Positions 25,418 through 34,371 of a stretch of DNA of 64,000 nt are shown here, one piece after another. The stretch covers positions 186,001 to 250,000 of the forward strand of contig SBHC01000081.1 in assembly GCA_006226375.1 (NCBI GenBank), in the 5' to 3' direction. The notes under the pieces were generated by a model that saw nothing but the letters and a program-made list of their open reading frames with translations, searched no databases and was not told where the DNA came from. Made by a program: the position numbers and the translations under genes. This DNA is from Deltaproteobacteria bacterium (GTDB taxonomy: Bacteria > Myxococcota_C > UBA6777). The first letter of the stretch is position 1. Each line of letters begins with the position of its first letter.

Positions 25418-28400
25418 GTCGAAAGATCGCATCATTCCTTCGTCTAGTAAAAAGCATCGCCCTTTTGGGCCTCGCGTTTGCTTTTGTACTCCCAGCAAGT
25501 CCCGCACACAGCCAAGATGGGAAAAACCAGTTTGGGAAACGTAAGCGTCGTCGCTACCGAAGCAAGACTCTCCGTCTGCGTCGGAAAAAGCCACGTGTGA
25601 AGCTGCAATTCAAGATCAAGCGAAAAAAGACCCAGCGAGAACTTGAAGAAGAACGGCTTCGTAAGCTGCAAGAAGAGGCTGCCAAACGCAACAAAAAGAA
25701 AGCGGTCAAGCAAGAGCTTAGCGCCGCTGACGTTGCAACGGAAGAGCAAGCCAAACTTCGCTTGCAAAAGCTGCAGCTGTTCCAACAAGCGATTCCGAAC
25801 TTGAACGGAGCGGACAAAGCTCAGATGATGTACCGCCTTGCGGAAGAATACTGGGAACACTCCAAGTATCTCCGATTTAAGGCGATGAAAGCACACAACA
25901 TTGTGATGGAAGACTGGGATCAGAAATGTCGCAAGATCGGCGACGTAAAGAAATGCCCCCCAGCTCCCAAGCCCAAGTTGGAAGAATCCCTTGCGTACCG
26001 CAACAACGCCATCAACGTGTACAAGCGTGTACTCAAGCAATTCCCTAACTATAGCCGTGCTGCTGAGATCTCCTTCATCCTCGCGCTGAACTTGATGGAG
26101 AGCAAGAAGCACAAAGAAGGTATCAAGCTCTTCAAACGCCTGCTCAAGCGCTGGCCGAAGAGCCGTTTCGTTCCAGACACCTACCAGGCACTTGGTGACT
26201 TCTACTTCAACAAGAACAAGGTCAACAATGCCATCCAGAACTACAAGTCTGCGGTGAAGGTGTCACGTAAGACCTTTATGAGTCCCAACACGAACCCCGT
26301 CCGTAAGGTATCGACCCGAGGTATTCACCTCCGCTCCTTGTACTACCTTGCATGGTGCGACTTCAACGTTGGCGAATACGAGCGTGCGCTCAAGCGCTTC
26401 AAGCGCGTAATTCAACTCTCCATTCGTTACAAGAAGACCAAAGAATCTCGCGTCCTGCTCAAGAGTGAAGCGCTCCGCGACTTGATTCTGACCTTCTCCA
26501 AGATGGACGCAACCATCGACGCTTACACCTACTTCCGTGGCGTCATGGGTGCCAAGTTCGCTTACAAAGCCACCAAAAAGCTGGCTCGTCGCTACTACCG
26601 TCAAGGGAACTACATCAAGGCGATCGCGACATTCCGACACTTGATGACAATCAATGAGAATGGTGAAAAGGATCCAAATGGTCCTGACACTCCCCTCCTC
26701 CAGAATGAGATTGTGCGCTCTGCCACTCGCATTTGGAACCCCACGAAGATCTACAAGGAAGTCCTCAAGCTCACCAGCTACTTTGAAGAAGGCAACCGTT
26801 GGGCCGACACCTGGAAGCCCAAAAAGAAGATCTTTACCGAAGCCAAAGAACGCGCCGAGCAGACTCTCCTCGAATTCTCGACCAAATATCACCAGATGGC
26901 TCAGCGACAGAAGAAGCGAAAGAAGAAGGAACAATTCTACGACTTCGCTTCCAAGCTTTATGAGCAATACCTGCGTTACTTCCCCGGAACAGAGAGCGCA
27001 TACGAACTCCGATTCTTCTGGGCTGAATTGTTGTACCGCAAAGGTTCCAAGCTCAAGGGCAAGCGACGTGTGACCCCTGAAGCTGCTAAGTCTTACTACG
27101 CTCGCGCTGCCCGTCAGTACAACCTGGTGGCTCGCAAGCCCCGAGGCCAGTATCGAAAGCAAGCAGCCTTCTCCGAGATTCTTTGCCTGGAAAACCTCGC
27201 CAACCGAACGGGCTCAGCAACCCTCCGCGGCGCAGGAAAGAAACTCAAAGTGGAGAAAGATCCCAAAACGGGCAAGGTGACTTGGAAGCGCAACAAAATC
27301 AAAAAAGGCTCGTGGGATGCACGCCTTCTCGTCGCATACGAGCGCTATCTGAAAGTAGTGAAGAACGACAAAGAAGAACGACTTCAAACCTACTTCAAGA
27401 CAGGTACGATCTACTACAGCTACAAGCACTACTTGAAGTCGATGAAGATCTTCGCAGATATGGCGCGCGAATTCCCGAACCACGAATTGAGCCGTCAGGC
27501 CGCGTTCATGATTCTCTACTCCTACGAAGACTTGAACCAGTGGGAAGAACTTGAGAAGTCAGCGCGACTGTTCATCAAGGACAAGACCCTCACCAAAAAC
27601 CAGCGCTTCAAGAACGAAATGTACGAAATGTTGATTCGTTCCTCGTTCTTGCGCGTCGGTGTGGCGATCAAAGAGAAGAACATGCCACCCCTCGAAGCTG
27701 CCCAACTTTACGCAAGCTACGAGCTGGAATTCGGCAAGGAAGGAGACTGGCACAAGAAGAAAGGCTTCAAAATGAGCCCTGCTTCGGACCGCTCCCTTGG
27801 TCTTGCTGGCATCAACTACAACAAAGCCAAGCGCATCCTTAAGGCGATTGCGGCTCGTGAACGACTCGTCAAGGTCTACACCAAGAGCCCGTATCGGAAC
27901 CAAATCAAGTACGAGTTGGGCAACCACTACGAACAAATCGCGAACTACAACACGGCTGCAACCTGGTACGAACGTTACGTCTTCGGCAAAAAAGATTACA
28001 TGAAGATCTTGAGCGGAGACGATGATGATGACGATGAAGCGAAGAAGAAGAAAAAGAAAGCTCGTCGTAAACGTCGTCGTCGACGCCGTCGCCGCACTCG
28101 TCGCAACCGCGCGAAGAAGCTCAAGACGAAGAAGTTCAAGATCGATCCCAAGAAGAAAGCCAAGCAGATGGGCGACGCGCTTTACAAAGCAGCGGCTTAT
28201 CGCCGAGGTCTGGCTCAGTTCGACAAGGCGATCGCTCTTTATCGTCACTACATCAAAAAGTACGATGGCAAAGACAAAGATGTCCCCAACTTGTTCCTCG
28301 CGATTGCAAGCATTCGCGAAGAACGAAAGCAGTGGGACAAAGCACTCGCCACGTACAATGAGTACCTTGAGAAGTACCAAAACGATAACGTGACGAAGTA

Positions 28401-29376
28401 CCTCAAGAAAGCCCTGCGTCTCCAGAAGAAGAACCTGGATGAGTACGGAATCTTCACCCGTCACGAGAAGCCCAACCCCAAGGCCAAGAAAGGCCGCAAC
28501 AAAGACAAAACCATCGGTTTCCGTCGACAGTTGGGCACACTCAAGAAGAAAGATGTGACGGACGGAAAGATTCTCTTTGTTCATGCTCAAATTGCTGCGA
28601 TCTATCGCAAGCAAAAGAAGTTCAAAGAGATGGAAGATCGATACATGATGGTGGACGCCCTCGGCTACCAAATGTACGAGCAGCGAGTCCCTGCGATGTC
28701 AGGTCCGAGTCGTGCACGTGCTTCCTATGCACGCGCCAAGTTTTTCTTGGCTGAGCGCCGCCGCCGTGACTTCGTCAAGCTGAAGTTTGTGGGCCACAGC
28801 CGCAAAGACCGAAAGATGCTCAAGAAGATTATTAAGGGTGGTAAGCTGCTTGCTCGCGATTACACCACTGTCGCCAGTTTGCAGTACCCCGACTGGGTTT
28901 TGGCAGCGGTCTTCCGTATTGGTGAAATCTATCACCAGTTCGCGAAGAAGATTTACTCAGCGCCCATGCCTAAGAACCTTCCGCAACGACTTTGGGGCCA
29001 GTACAAAATGGCGATTGAAGGCTTCGCGGCACGGTTTGAGGAAGTGGCCATCGACGCGTACGATGGTGTGTTGAAGAAATCCGCCTCCATGGGTCTCTAC
29101 AACGAGTGGGTCCGCTTGTGCGAAGACAAGCGCAACGAGATCAACCGTAAGCAGGGCAACGTCAACCCCCACACGATCTTTAGCAAGCGCCTCCAAAAAT
29201 ACTGGTTGGTTGAGCCTGTCCCCACGAACCTGAAACTCAACGTCAAAGTGATGGCGAAGAAGAAGGAAGTGAAGGAAAAGCCTGCTCCCAAGAAGGAACA
29301 GCCTGCTCCCGCCCCCCGCACCGCTCCGAAGCAGCCGAAGGCCAGCAAAGGAAAAGTGACCGCCTCTGCCAAATAA
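25414..29376 (+). CDS. Giant TPR repeat protein, GltD/AgmU-like
   Basis: A 1320-residue protein overlapping the preceding gene by ATGA. Signal peptide at about 1-34 (LGLAFAFVLPASPAHSQ). Then a basic coiled coil (KRKKTQRELEEERLRKLQEE) and many degenerate TPR units across the rest (NAINVYKRVLKQFPNYSRA; GIKLFKRLLKRWPKS). Near residues 869-905 is an extreme charge-split tract: six consecutive Asp, then Lys and Arg runs. The C-terminus is Lys/Pro/Ala-rich. Size, TPR content and the following genes (TPR lipoprotein, small exported protein, FHA-PglI protein) match the gltD-E-F-G order in Myxococcus xanthus. In that system GltD is a periplasmic TPR scaffold. I give no symbol because homology must be confirmed. 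Confidence 0.85.
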   Translation: MSRKIASFLRLVKSIALLGLAFAFVLPASPAHSQDGKNQFGKRKRRRYRSKTLRLRRKKPRVKLQFKIKRKKTQRELEEERLRKLQEEAAKRNKKKAVKQELSAADVATEEQAKLRLQKLQLFQQAIPNLNGADKAQMMYRLAEEYWEHSKYLRFKAMKAHNIVMEDWDQKCRKIGDVKKCPPAPKPKLEESLAYRNNAINVYKRVLKQFPNYSRAAEISFILALNLMESKKHKEGIKLFKRLLKRWPKSRFVPDTYQALGDFYFNKNKVNNAIQNYKSAVKVSRKTFMSPNTNPVRKVSTRGIHLRSLYYLAWCDFNVGEYERALKRFKRVIQLSIRYKKTKESRVLLKSEALRDLILTFSKMDATIDAYTYFRGVMGAKFAYKATKKLARRYYRQGNYIKAIATFRHLMTINENGEKDPNGPDTPLLQNEIVRSATRIWNPTKIYKEVLKLTSYFEEGNRWADTWKPKKKIFTEAKERAEQTLLEFSTKYHQMAQRQKKRKKKEQFYDFASKLYEQYLRYFPGTESAYELRFFWAELLYRKGSKLKGKRRVTPEAAKSYYARAARQYNLVARKPRGQYRKQAAFSEILCLENLANRTGSATLRGAGKKLKVEKDPKTGKVTWKRNKIKKGSWDARLLVAYERYLKVVKNDKEERLQTYFKTGTIYYSYKHYLKSMKIFADMAREFPNHELSRQAAFMILYSYEDLNQWEELEKSARLFIKDKTLTKNQRFKNEMYEMLIRSSFLRVGVAIKEKNMPPLEAAQLYASYELEFGKEGDWHKKKGFKMSPASDRSLGLAGINYNKAKRILKAIAARERLVKVYTKSPYRNQIKYELGNHYEQIANYNTAATWYERYVFGKKDYMKILSGDDDDDDEAKKKKKKARRKRRRRRRRRTRRNRAKKLKTKKFKIDPKKKAKQMGDALYKAAAYRRGLAQFDKAIALYRHYIKKYDGKDKDVPNLFLAIASIREERKQWDKALATYNEYLEKYQNDNVTKYLKKALRLQKKNLDEYGIFTRHEKPNPKAKKGRNKDKTIGFRRQLGTLKKKDVTDGKILFVHAQIAAIYRKQKKFKEMEDRYMMVDALGYQMYEQRVPAMSGPSRARASYARAKFFLAERRRRDFVKLKFVGHSRKDRKMLKKIIKGGKLLARDYTTVASLQYPDWVLAAVFRIGEIYHQFAKKIYSAPMPKNLPQRLWGQYKMAIEGFAARFEEVAIDAYDGVLKKSASMGLYNEWVRLCEDKRNEINRKQGNVNPHTIFSKRLQKYWLVEPVPTNLKLNVKVMAKKKEVKEKPAPKKEQPAPAPRTAPKQPKASKGKVTASAK

Positions 29377-29463
29377 TCCAAATTTTCCTATTTTTTTCCA
29401 TCTCCAGGAAACTTTCTCTCAAGGAAGTTGTCTGCTTGGAATGTACCGAGAAGGAATCGGATA

Positions 29464-30843
29464 ATGCCACTCCGTTTGTCGTTACTGCTCATCATCCCAT
29501 CGCTTTTGTTGATGGGGTGCCCGAAGAAAGTTGAGGTCAAGAAGCCTGTTCAGCGAGTTGTGGTTAAAAGCCCCGGCGAGTTGACAGCTGAATGTGGCCA
29601 GATTGTGGAGGAGAACAACACTTCCAAGTTTGCTACTGCAGAGCAACTCTGCAACAAAGCCTTGAGCCAGGATCCGAACCAAAAGAAAGCTCACCTTTAT
29701 CTCGCCAGCATGTTCGAGAAGAAGGAAAACTATGGCAAAGCTGTTGACTCTTATGAGAAGTACCGACAGTTGGACCCCAATGATGTCAAGGTGCAGTTGA
29801 AGCTCGCCAACGCGTACTTGAAGGCCAACAAAACCAAAAAAGCCATTGAGATCTTTCAAGAGTTCCAAAAGGCTGACCCAGACAACATCTCTGTGATGAA
29901 CACCTTGGTCACCTTGTACCGCAAGAACAAGCAGTTTCCAAAAGCCGAAAAGCTGGCCCGCGCGATTCTCGCTCGCGATGGCAAGAATGTTGCGGTGTAC
30001 CGAAACTTGATCCTGCTGTACTACGATTGGGAACGCTACAACCAAGCCATTCTTGTTGCAACTCTCGCACTCCAGGGCCTGAAAGCCAAGGACGCCGGAA
30101 TCTACAACAACTTGGGAATGGTCTATCTCAAGAAGAAGGACGACACCAAAGCGTCGGCCAACTTCAAGGCAGCACTCAAACTGGACAAGGGCAACAGCCA
30201 GGCTCACATGAACCTGGGAACCATCGCGATTCGTCGCGGTGCTTGGCGCCAAGCTCTGGATCACTTCCAGGCCGTCCTCAAAAAAGAACCCAACAATCTT
30301 TACGCCAACCGCAACTACGGAGTGGCCCTGATGGGGACACGTCGTTTGATGGAAGCCAAAAAGATCTATGAAAAGGTTCTTTCGTTGCGAGATAATGATG
30401 CAGAGTCCATCTTCCAACTCGGCGTCATCCACTTTACGGCTCCCGAACTTCGTAAGAAGCAAAAGGAATCGCAAAAGTTCTTCGACCAGTTCTTGGCCAA
30501 TCCCGACGCCAAGAAGTTGAAAAGCTATACACGAGCTACCAAGTTCATTAAGCAGGCGAAGCAACGTTTGAAAGTGTTGGCAGCGATGGCTGGAACCAAT
30601 CAACCCAAGCCCCGCCCCAAACCGAAAAAGCGCGCAGCCAAGCCTGCCAGTCTCGACAACATTCCCGACGATGGGAAGAAAGACGACGACAGCAAAGATG
30701 GCGCCAAAAAGGACGGCGACGCCAAAAAGGATGGAGCCAAAGCCGGTGATGCGAAGAAAGACGGGACCAAAGCTGATGCTGCCAAGAAAGATGGCGCGAA
30801 AGCTCCAGCGGATCGTCGAACAGCACCACCAGCCCGTCGATAA
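29464..30843 (+). CDS. TPR repeat lipoprotein, GltE/AglT-like
   Basis: A 459-residue protein. ATG 29464 has GAAGGA upstream and leads straight into a perfect lipoprotein signal (LLLIIPSLLLMGCPKK, cleavage before Cys). About eight canonical TPR units follow (KAHLYLASMFEKKENYGKA; NSQAHMNLGTIAIRRGAWRQ; NLYANRNYGVALMGTRR). The C-terminal 75 residues are a low-complexity tail of KKDGDAKKDGAK-type repeats. A TPR lipoprotein following a giant TPR protein and preceding a small exported protein and an FHA/PglI protein is the arrangement of gltE (aglT) in Myxococcus. The lipid anchor and TPRs suggest scaffolding at the outer or inner membrane. Confidence 0.88.
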   Translation: MPLRLSLLLIIPSLLLMGCPKKVEVKKPVQRVVVKSPGELTAECGQIVEENNTSKFATAEQLCNKALSQDPNQKKAHLYLASMFEKKENYGKAVDSYEKYRQLDPNDVKVQLKLANAYLKANKTKKAIEIFQEFQKADPDNISVMNTLVTLYRKNKQFPKAEKLARAILARDGKNVAVYRNLILLYYDWERYNQAILVATLALQGLKAKDAGIYNNLGMVYLKKKDDTKASANFKAALKLDKGNSQAHMNLGTIAIRRGAWRQALDHFQAVLKKEPNNLYANRNYGVALMGTRRLMEAKKIYEKVLSLRDNDAESIFQLGVIHFTAPELRKKQKESQKFFDQFLANPDAKKLKSYTRATKFIKQAKQRLKVLAAMAGTNQPKPRPKPKKRAAKPASLDNIPDDGKKDDDSKDGAKKDGDAKKDGAKAGDAKKDGTKADAAKKDGAKAPADRRTAPPARR

Positions 30844-30952
30844 ACCTTTGCAAAAAGCCAGAATGGATGTATAGTGCGTTCTGACTTGTTACAGAGATTT
30901 TGCTCCTTCTATCGACAAGACCTGTCCTGTTGGACATAAGGAGAGACACGAT

Positions 30953-31246
30953 ATGAAGCTTCGAGTTCTTTTTTCAGCCTTGGCCCTCGCGGCAATGACC
31001 ATTTCTGGCTTGGGCTTTGCCCCGGCCGCAGATGCACAAGTCACGGTAAAAACCATCCGCGGAAAAGACCGCGTGATGTACCGTAAAAAGACTGTCATTG
31101 ACTTCGAAGACAGCACCGTTGAAGGGGAATTGGTTAAGCCAGAACAATCCTCGTACACCGTTCGAGGCCGCGCCAAGTTCAACAGCTTGATTAAGTACCG
31201 CTTGAACTTCCTCAATGAAATGTGGAACACCGCTCGTAACCTGTAA
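30953..31246 (+). CDS. Small exported protein, position of gltF/cglF
   Basis: A 97-residue protein with an AAGGAGAG site and a signal peptide ending in PAADA. The mature 70 residues read RGKDRVMYRKKTVIDFEDST, then VEGELVKPEQ and FNSLIKYRLNFLNEMW. This compact 'KKT-DF-GEL-KP-NF' pattern is one I associate with short proteins encoded between TPR lipoprotein and PglI-type genes in myxobacteria-like genomes. That recollection is not a database result. Position between the GltE-like and GltG-like genes supports GltF. It is too short for enzymatic function and is likely a structural periplasmic subunit. Confidence 0.75.
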   Translation: MKLRVLFSALALAAMTISGLGFAPAADAQVTVKTIRGKDRVMYRKKTVIDFEDSTVEGELVKPEQSSYTVRGRAKFNSLIKYRLNFLNEMWNTARNL

Positions 31247-31268
31247 TTCCACAGTTCGGTAGGGCTAT

Positions 31269-31357
31269 CTTCTGCTGAACCTTTGGGCGCAGAAGCTGCT
31301 TTCTTGAAGCATTGTTGTATCGGTTGCAACCGACACAAACGTCGTACATCTCGACGT
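31269..31357 (+). promoter_or_regulatory. Three successive hairpins in the leader of the FHA-PglI gene
   Basis: CTTCTGC/GCAGAAG (31269-31295, 13-base loop), the perfect palindrome TCGGTTGCAACCGA (31320-31333), and ACGTCG/CGACGT (31339-31357, 7-base loop). The first could weakly terminate or attenuate the upstream transcript; the others may be RNA stems or protein sites. The 259-base gap is the longest in this gene run. Confidence 0.45.
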
Positions 31358-31505
31358 AAGCCCGACGTGTTTATTCTGCAGTGAATGGCATATCACTGCG
31401 TGTTTCTCTCGGTTTCCAAGATTCTTGAGTGGCAAATCCGGAATCTTTTTCGCGTACAGTGAACCCAACGAGACAACCCACAAACTTTCCAATATGGAAC
31501 GAGTC

Positions 31506-33770
31506 ATGGATAACAAACTTCCCATTTATATTCAGGTGTTTCAAGGTGATGCACCGGCGCAAGTCTCAAAATTCACCCAGGAGAATGTGATCATTGGTAG
31601 CGGCCCCGCTGCCCACCTTCGTCTGGACGACCACCGGGTATCCCGTATCCATGCCATGCTGAAATTGGAAGCGGGTGGCCAGATCAAGTTGAGCGATCTG
31701 GGCTGGAGCGATGAAGGTACCATCCTCAACGGCAACAAGATTGCGGAAGAGGTTGTCATCAACGAAGGTGACCAAGTGATGATCGGCAGCACGGTGTTGC
31801 AGGTCTTCCAAAACCCTCCTGGAGAACAATCCGTGGGCGCTCCGGCTCCCGCCTTGGAAGTTCCACAACCCGTAGCTCCGATGGCTCCAGCAGCACAGCC
31901 TGTGGAAGAAGACATCTTCCCTGAAGCCACTGAAGTGATGATGAGCAATCCGGATCCCCAGGCGTTTGGAATCCCGGCCCAACCGGCTGCAGTACCAGCC
32001 CCTGCTCCAGTTGCTCCCGTCGCACCAGCTGCCCCCGTGGCTCAGCCTGAATTTGTGGCGCCTCCTGTTCAAGCAGAAGTGCCCTCCACTCCTTCCCAGG
32101 ATGTGTTCTCGCAAGCTGGTGACATTTTCTCGCAGCCTCCTGCGATCGAAGAAGAACCTGCTCCAGCATTCGAACAACCGTTGGCGCCTGCTCCTGTTGA
32201 GCCCCTCACACCAGCTGCTCCTGCACCTGTGGTTGAGCAACCTGTCGCAGCGGCTCCAGCCTATCCCCAACCGCAGGAAGCTCTTCCTCCCGTGGAAGCA
32301 GCACCTGTGGCAGCAGCACCCGTGGCAGCTGCACCTTCGATTGCAGAACCCAACGCGGACTACAACGACACCGACTTCATTGACAAGGGAATCATCCCCG
32401 AAGACCAACTTCCCCCCAACGTTCGCAAGAACATGGTGGAAGAAGATCCAGGCAAGCGCTCCCTCCGGGTTAAGTTTGTATGGAATGGCACCATCATTGA
32501 TATCGGAAACTTCACCAAGCCCCGTGTCGTTACAGTGGGTGGACACCCCTTGAACGACTTCAGCCTGTCAGGTTCGGCCTTCCCCGAGAAAGCCAACTTC
32601 CCCCTGATTATTCCGGCTGGTGCTGGTTTTGGTGCGTTCTTCACCGATCAGTTCACGGGTTACGTTCAGTACCAAGATGGAACGACCCGCACCATCGATG
32701 AGATGCGAAACAGCCTCTCGATGAAAAAGGTGGACGGCATCCAAGGATACGTCTACGAACTGCAAGAAAATGAAACCTTCGTTTTGGAATCCGGTGAACT
32801 CTCTATGGAGTTCAGCTTCCACAACGCAACCAAAGGCTACGCTGTCGCAGCACACCGTAACTTCGATTACATGTACTGGCGAATCACCTCAGCGTCCTTT
32901 ATCTTCCACCTCGCCTTCATCTTGCTCTTCCAATTCTTCCCCCGAGGCACCAGCGCTCTGACCGAGCGTATCCTCAAGGGTCGTTTTGCGAAGCTGATTG
33001 TGGTTCCACCACCCGAACCCCCCAAGCGTCGTGAAAAGAAGTTTGAGTTGAAGAAGAAGAAGGTTGAGAAGAAGAAAGTCGAAAAGAAAGTCAGCAAAGA
33101 AAAAGTTAAGGACGAAGGTCCAGTCGACCAGAAAACTCGTGACCAACAACGTATTAAGAAGTCCGGTCTTCTCGGACTCTTGAACAAAGGTCTCGGAGAC
33201 ATGGGTCCTGGTGGAAACCTCTTTGGTAAAGCTCAAAACCAACAGTTCCTTGGCAAGCTCCTGGGAACCACAGGCGCTGGTGCTTCCTTCGGGATGGGCT
33301 TCGCTGGTCGTGGCTTCGGCTCCGGCGGTGGCGGTGGCGGCGGAATGTACGGAGGCGGAAGCTTCGGTTACGGTGGTCGCAAGCGCGTGTACGGTCGAGG
33401 TGGAATGAACCTTCGAGGTCGCGGCAAGAAGAAGAGCATTGTTCGTATTTCTCCAGGTCGTCTCTCCTTGCAAGGTTCTTTGAGCAAGGCTCAAATCGCT
33501 CGCGTTGTTCGTATGCACTGGTACCAAATTCGTTACTGCTACGAATCCCAACTTCGTCGCAATCCCAACCTCTCGGGTAAGATTGTAATCAAGTGGGTTA
33601 TCGCAGGAACTGGATACGTTCAAACTGCAGCGGTTGTCCAAACCACGATGAACAATGAGCGCGTAGAAAACTGCATCGCTCGTCGCGTACGTCGTTGGAA
33701 GTTCCCCCAACCCAAAGGTGGCGGTATCGTTGTCGTCAACTATCCCTTCCTTTTCCGCAAGGCTGGCTGA
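31506..33770 (+). CDS. FHA domain, transmembrane and AgmX/PglI C-terminal (TonB-like) protein, GltG-like
   Basis: A 754-residue protein; ATG 31506 sits just before the FHA fold, with GGAACGAG upstream (31494 is an alternative). Residues about 14-110 are the FHA phosphothreonine-binding domain (DDHRVSRIHAMLKLE, then ILNGNKI). A Pro/Ala-rich linker (110-285) and a second globular region follow. One membrane helix lies at about 455-480 (ITSASFIFHLAFILLFQFF). After it come a Lys-rich stretch, a Gly-rich stretch (GSGGGGGGGMYGGG) and the C-terminal PglI/TonB-like domain at about 642-754 (QIRYCYESQLRRNPNLSGKI, YVQTAAVVQTTMNNERVENC). FHA in the cytoplasm and the C-terminal domain in the periplasm is the GltG (PglI) layout. 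It would transmit force or signal across the envelope. Confidence 0.9.
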   Translation: MDNKLPIYIQVFQGDAPAQVSKFTQENVIIGSGPAAHLRLDDHRVSRIHAMLKLEAGGQIKLSDLGWSDEGTILNGNKIAEEVVINEGDQVMIGSTVLQVFQNPPGEQSVGAPAPALEVPQPVAPMAPAAQPVEEDIFPEATEVMMSNPDPQAFGIPAQPAAVPAPAPVAPVAPAAPVAQPEFVAPPVQAEVPSTPSQDVFSQAGDIFSQPPAIEEEPAPAFEQPLAPAPVEPLTPAAPAPVVEQPVAAAPAYPQPQEALPPVEAAPVAAAPVAAAPSIAEPNADYNDTDFIDKGIIPEDQLPPNVRKNMVEEDPGKRSLRVKFVWNGTIIDIGNFTKPRVVTVGGHPLNDFSLSGSAFPEKANFPLIIPAGAGFGAFFTDQFTGYVQYQDGTTRTIDEMRNSLSMKKVDGIQGYVYELQENETFVLESGELSMEFSFHNATKGYAVAAHRNFDYMYWRITSASFIFHLAFILLFQFFPRGTSALTERILKGRFAKLIVVPPPEPPKRREKKFELKKKKVEKKKVEKKVSKEKVKDEGPVDQKTRDQQRIKKSGLLGLLNKGLGDMGPGGNLFGKAQNQQFLGKLLGTTGAGASFGMGFAGRGFGSGGGGGGGMYGGGSFGYGGRKRVYGRGGMNLRGRGKKKSIVRISPGRLSLQGSLSKAQIARVVRMHWYQIRYCYESQLRRNPNLSGKIVIKWVIAGTGYVQTAAVVQTTMNNERVENCIARRVRRWKFPQPKGGGIVVVNYPFLFRKAG

Positions 33771-33888
33771 TTCCCGCTCCAACAAGTCAGCAACCCAAGA
33801 AGCTGACGTGATGTTCTTGCTCCCCTCCCCTTCTTCCTTTACACTACTCCCAACATTGCGAAGAAAACTCTCTTAAGGAGATACCCTT

Positions 33889-34275
33889 ATGGCTCGCTAT
33901 CCCCTGGGATTTGTCCTGATTCTAGCTTTCTTGTTTGGCGCAATCTCCATTGCAAGTGCTGGTCCTCGAACCAAACGGGGAGCCTGTGGTTCAGTGCTCC
34001 CCAACAGCTCCAAATCCATTGGCAAACAAAGGTATTCTGTCTGGTACCCTAAAACCATGTACAGTTTGCTCAAATTTTACCGCAAAGTCTTTGGTTCTCG
34101 AAACCCTGACTACAAGGTATCCAAGCTCTTTACGGTCCCTGGAATTGTCGCACACCACCTGAAAAACAACAGCGGCAAAGGTAGGTGGAAGGGCATGAAC
34201 CTTGTACACTACAAGCGAAAAGGCAAAGTCCAGATCTACGTAATTTGCAAAAAAGCCAGCAACGACGAAGACTAG
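33889..34275 (+). CDS. Small secreted basic protein of unknown function
   Basis: A 128-residue protein with an AAGGAG site and a signal peptide ending in ISIASA. The mature part is Lys/Tyr-rich with two cysteines (RGACGS and YVICKKA) likely to form a disulfide. Short aromatic blocks (YSVWYPKTMYSLLKFYRKVF) suggest a compact alpha/beta fold. I recognise no family. It follows the GltG-like gene by 118 bases on the same strand and may belong to the same regulon. The 96-base gap beyond it separates convergent genes. Confidence 0.7.
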   Translation: MARYPLGFVLILAFLFGAISIASAGPRTKRGACGSVLPNSSKSIGKQRYSVWYPKTMYSLLKFYRKVFGSRNPDYKVSKLFTVPGIVAHHLKNNSGKGRWKGMNLVHYKRKGKVQIYVICKKASNDED

Positions 34276-34371
34276 CCCATCCGCCCCACATACCTTCCAG
34301 TACGAGGGTTTGAGCGCAACAACCAAGAGGACTGCAATGTCTATGGGGAGGCGACAAACTCATCCCTCATG

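Noticed and set aside
27559-28671. 370-codon minus-strand open frame inside the giant TPR gene
   Set aside because: A hydrophobic shadow of Lys/Arg/Glu-rich coding sequence, with no start signal.
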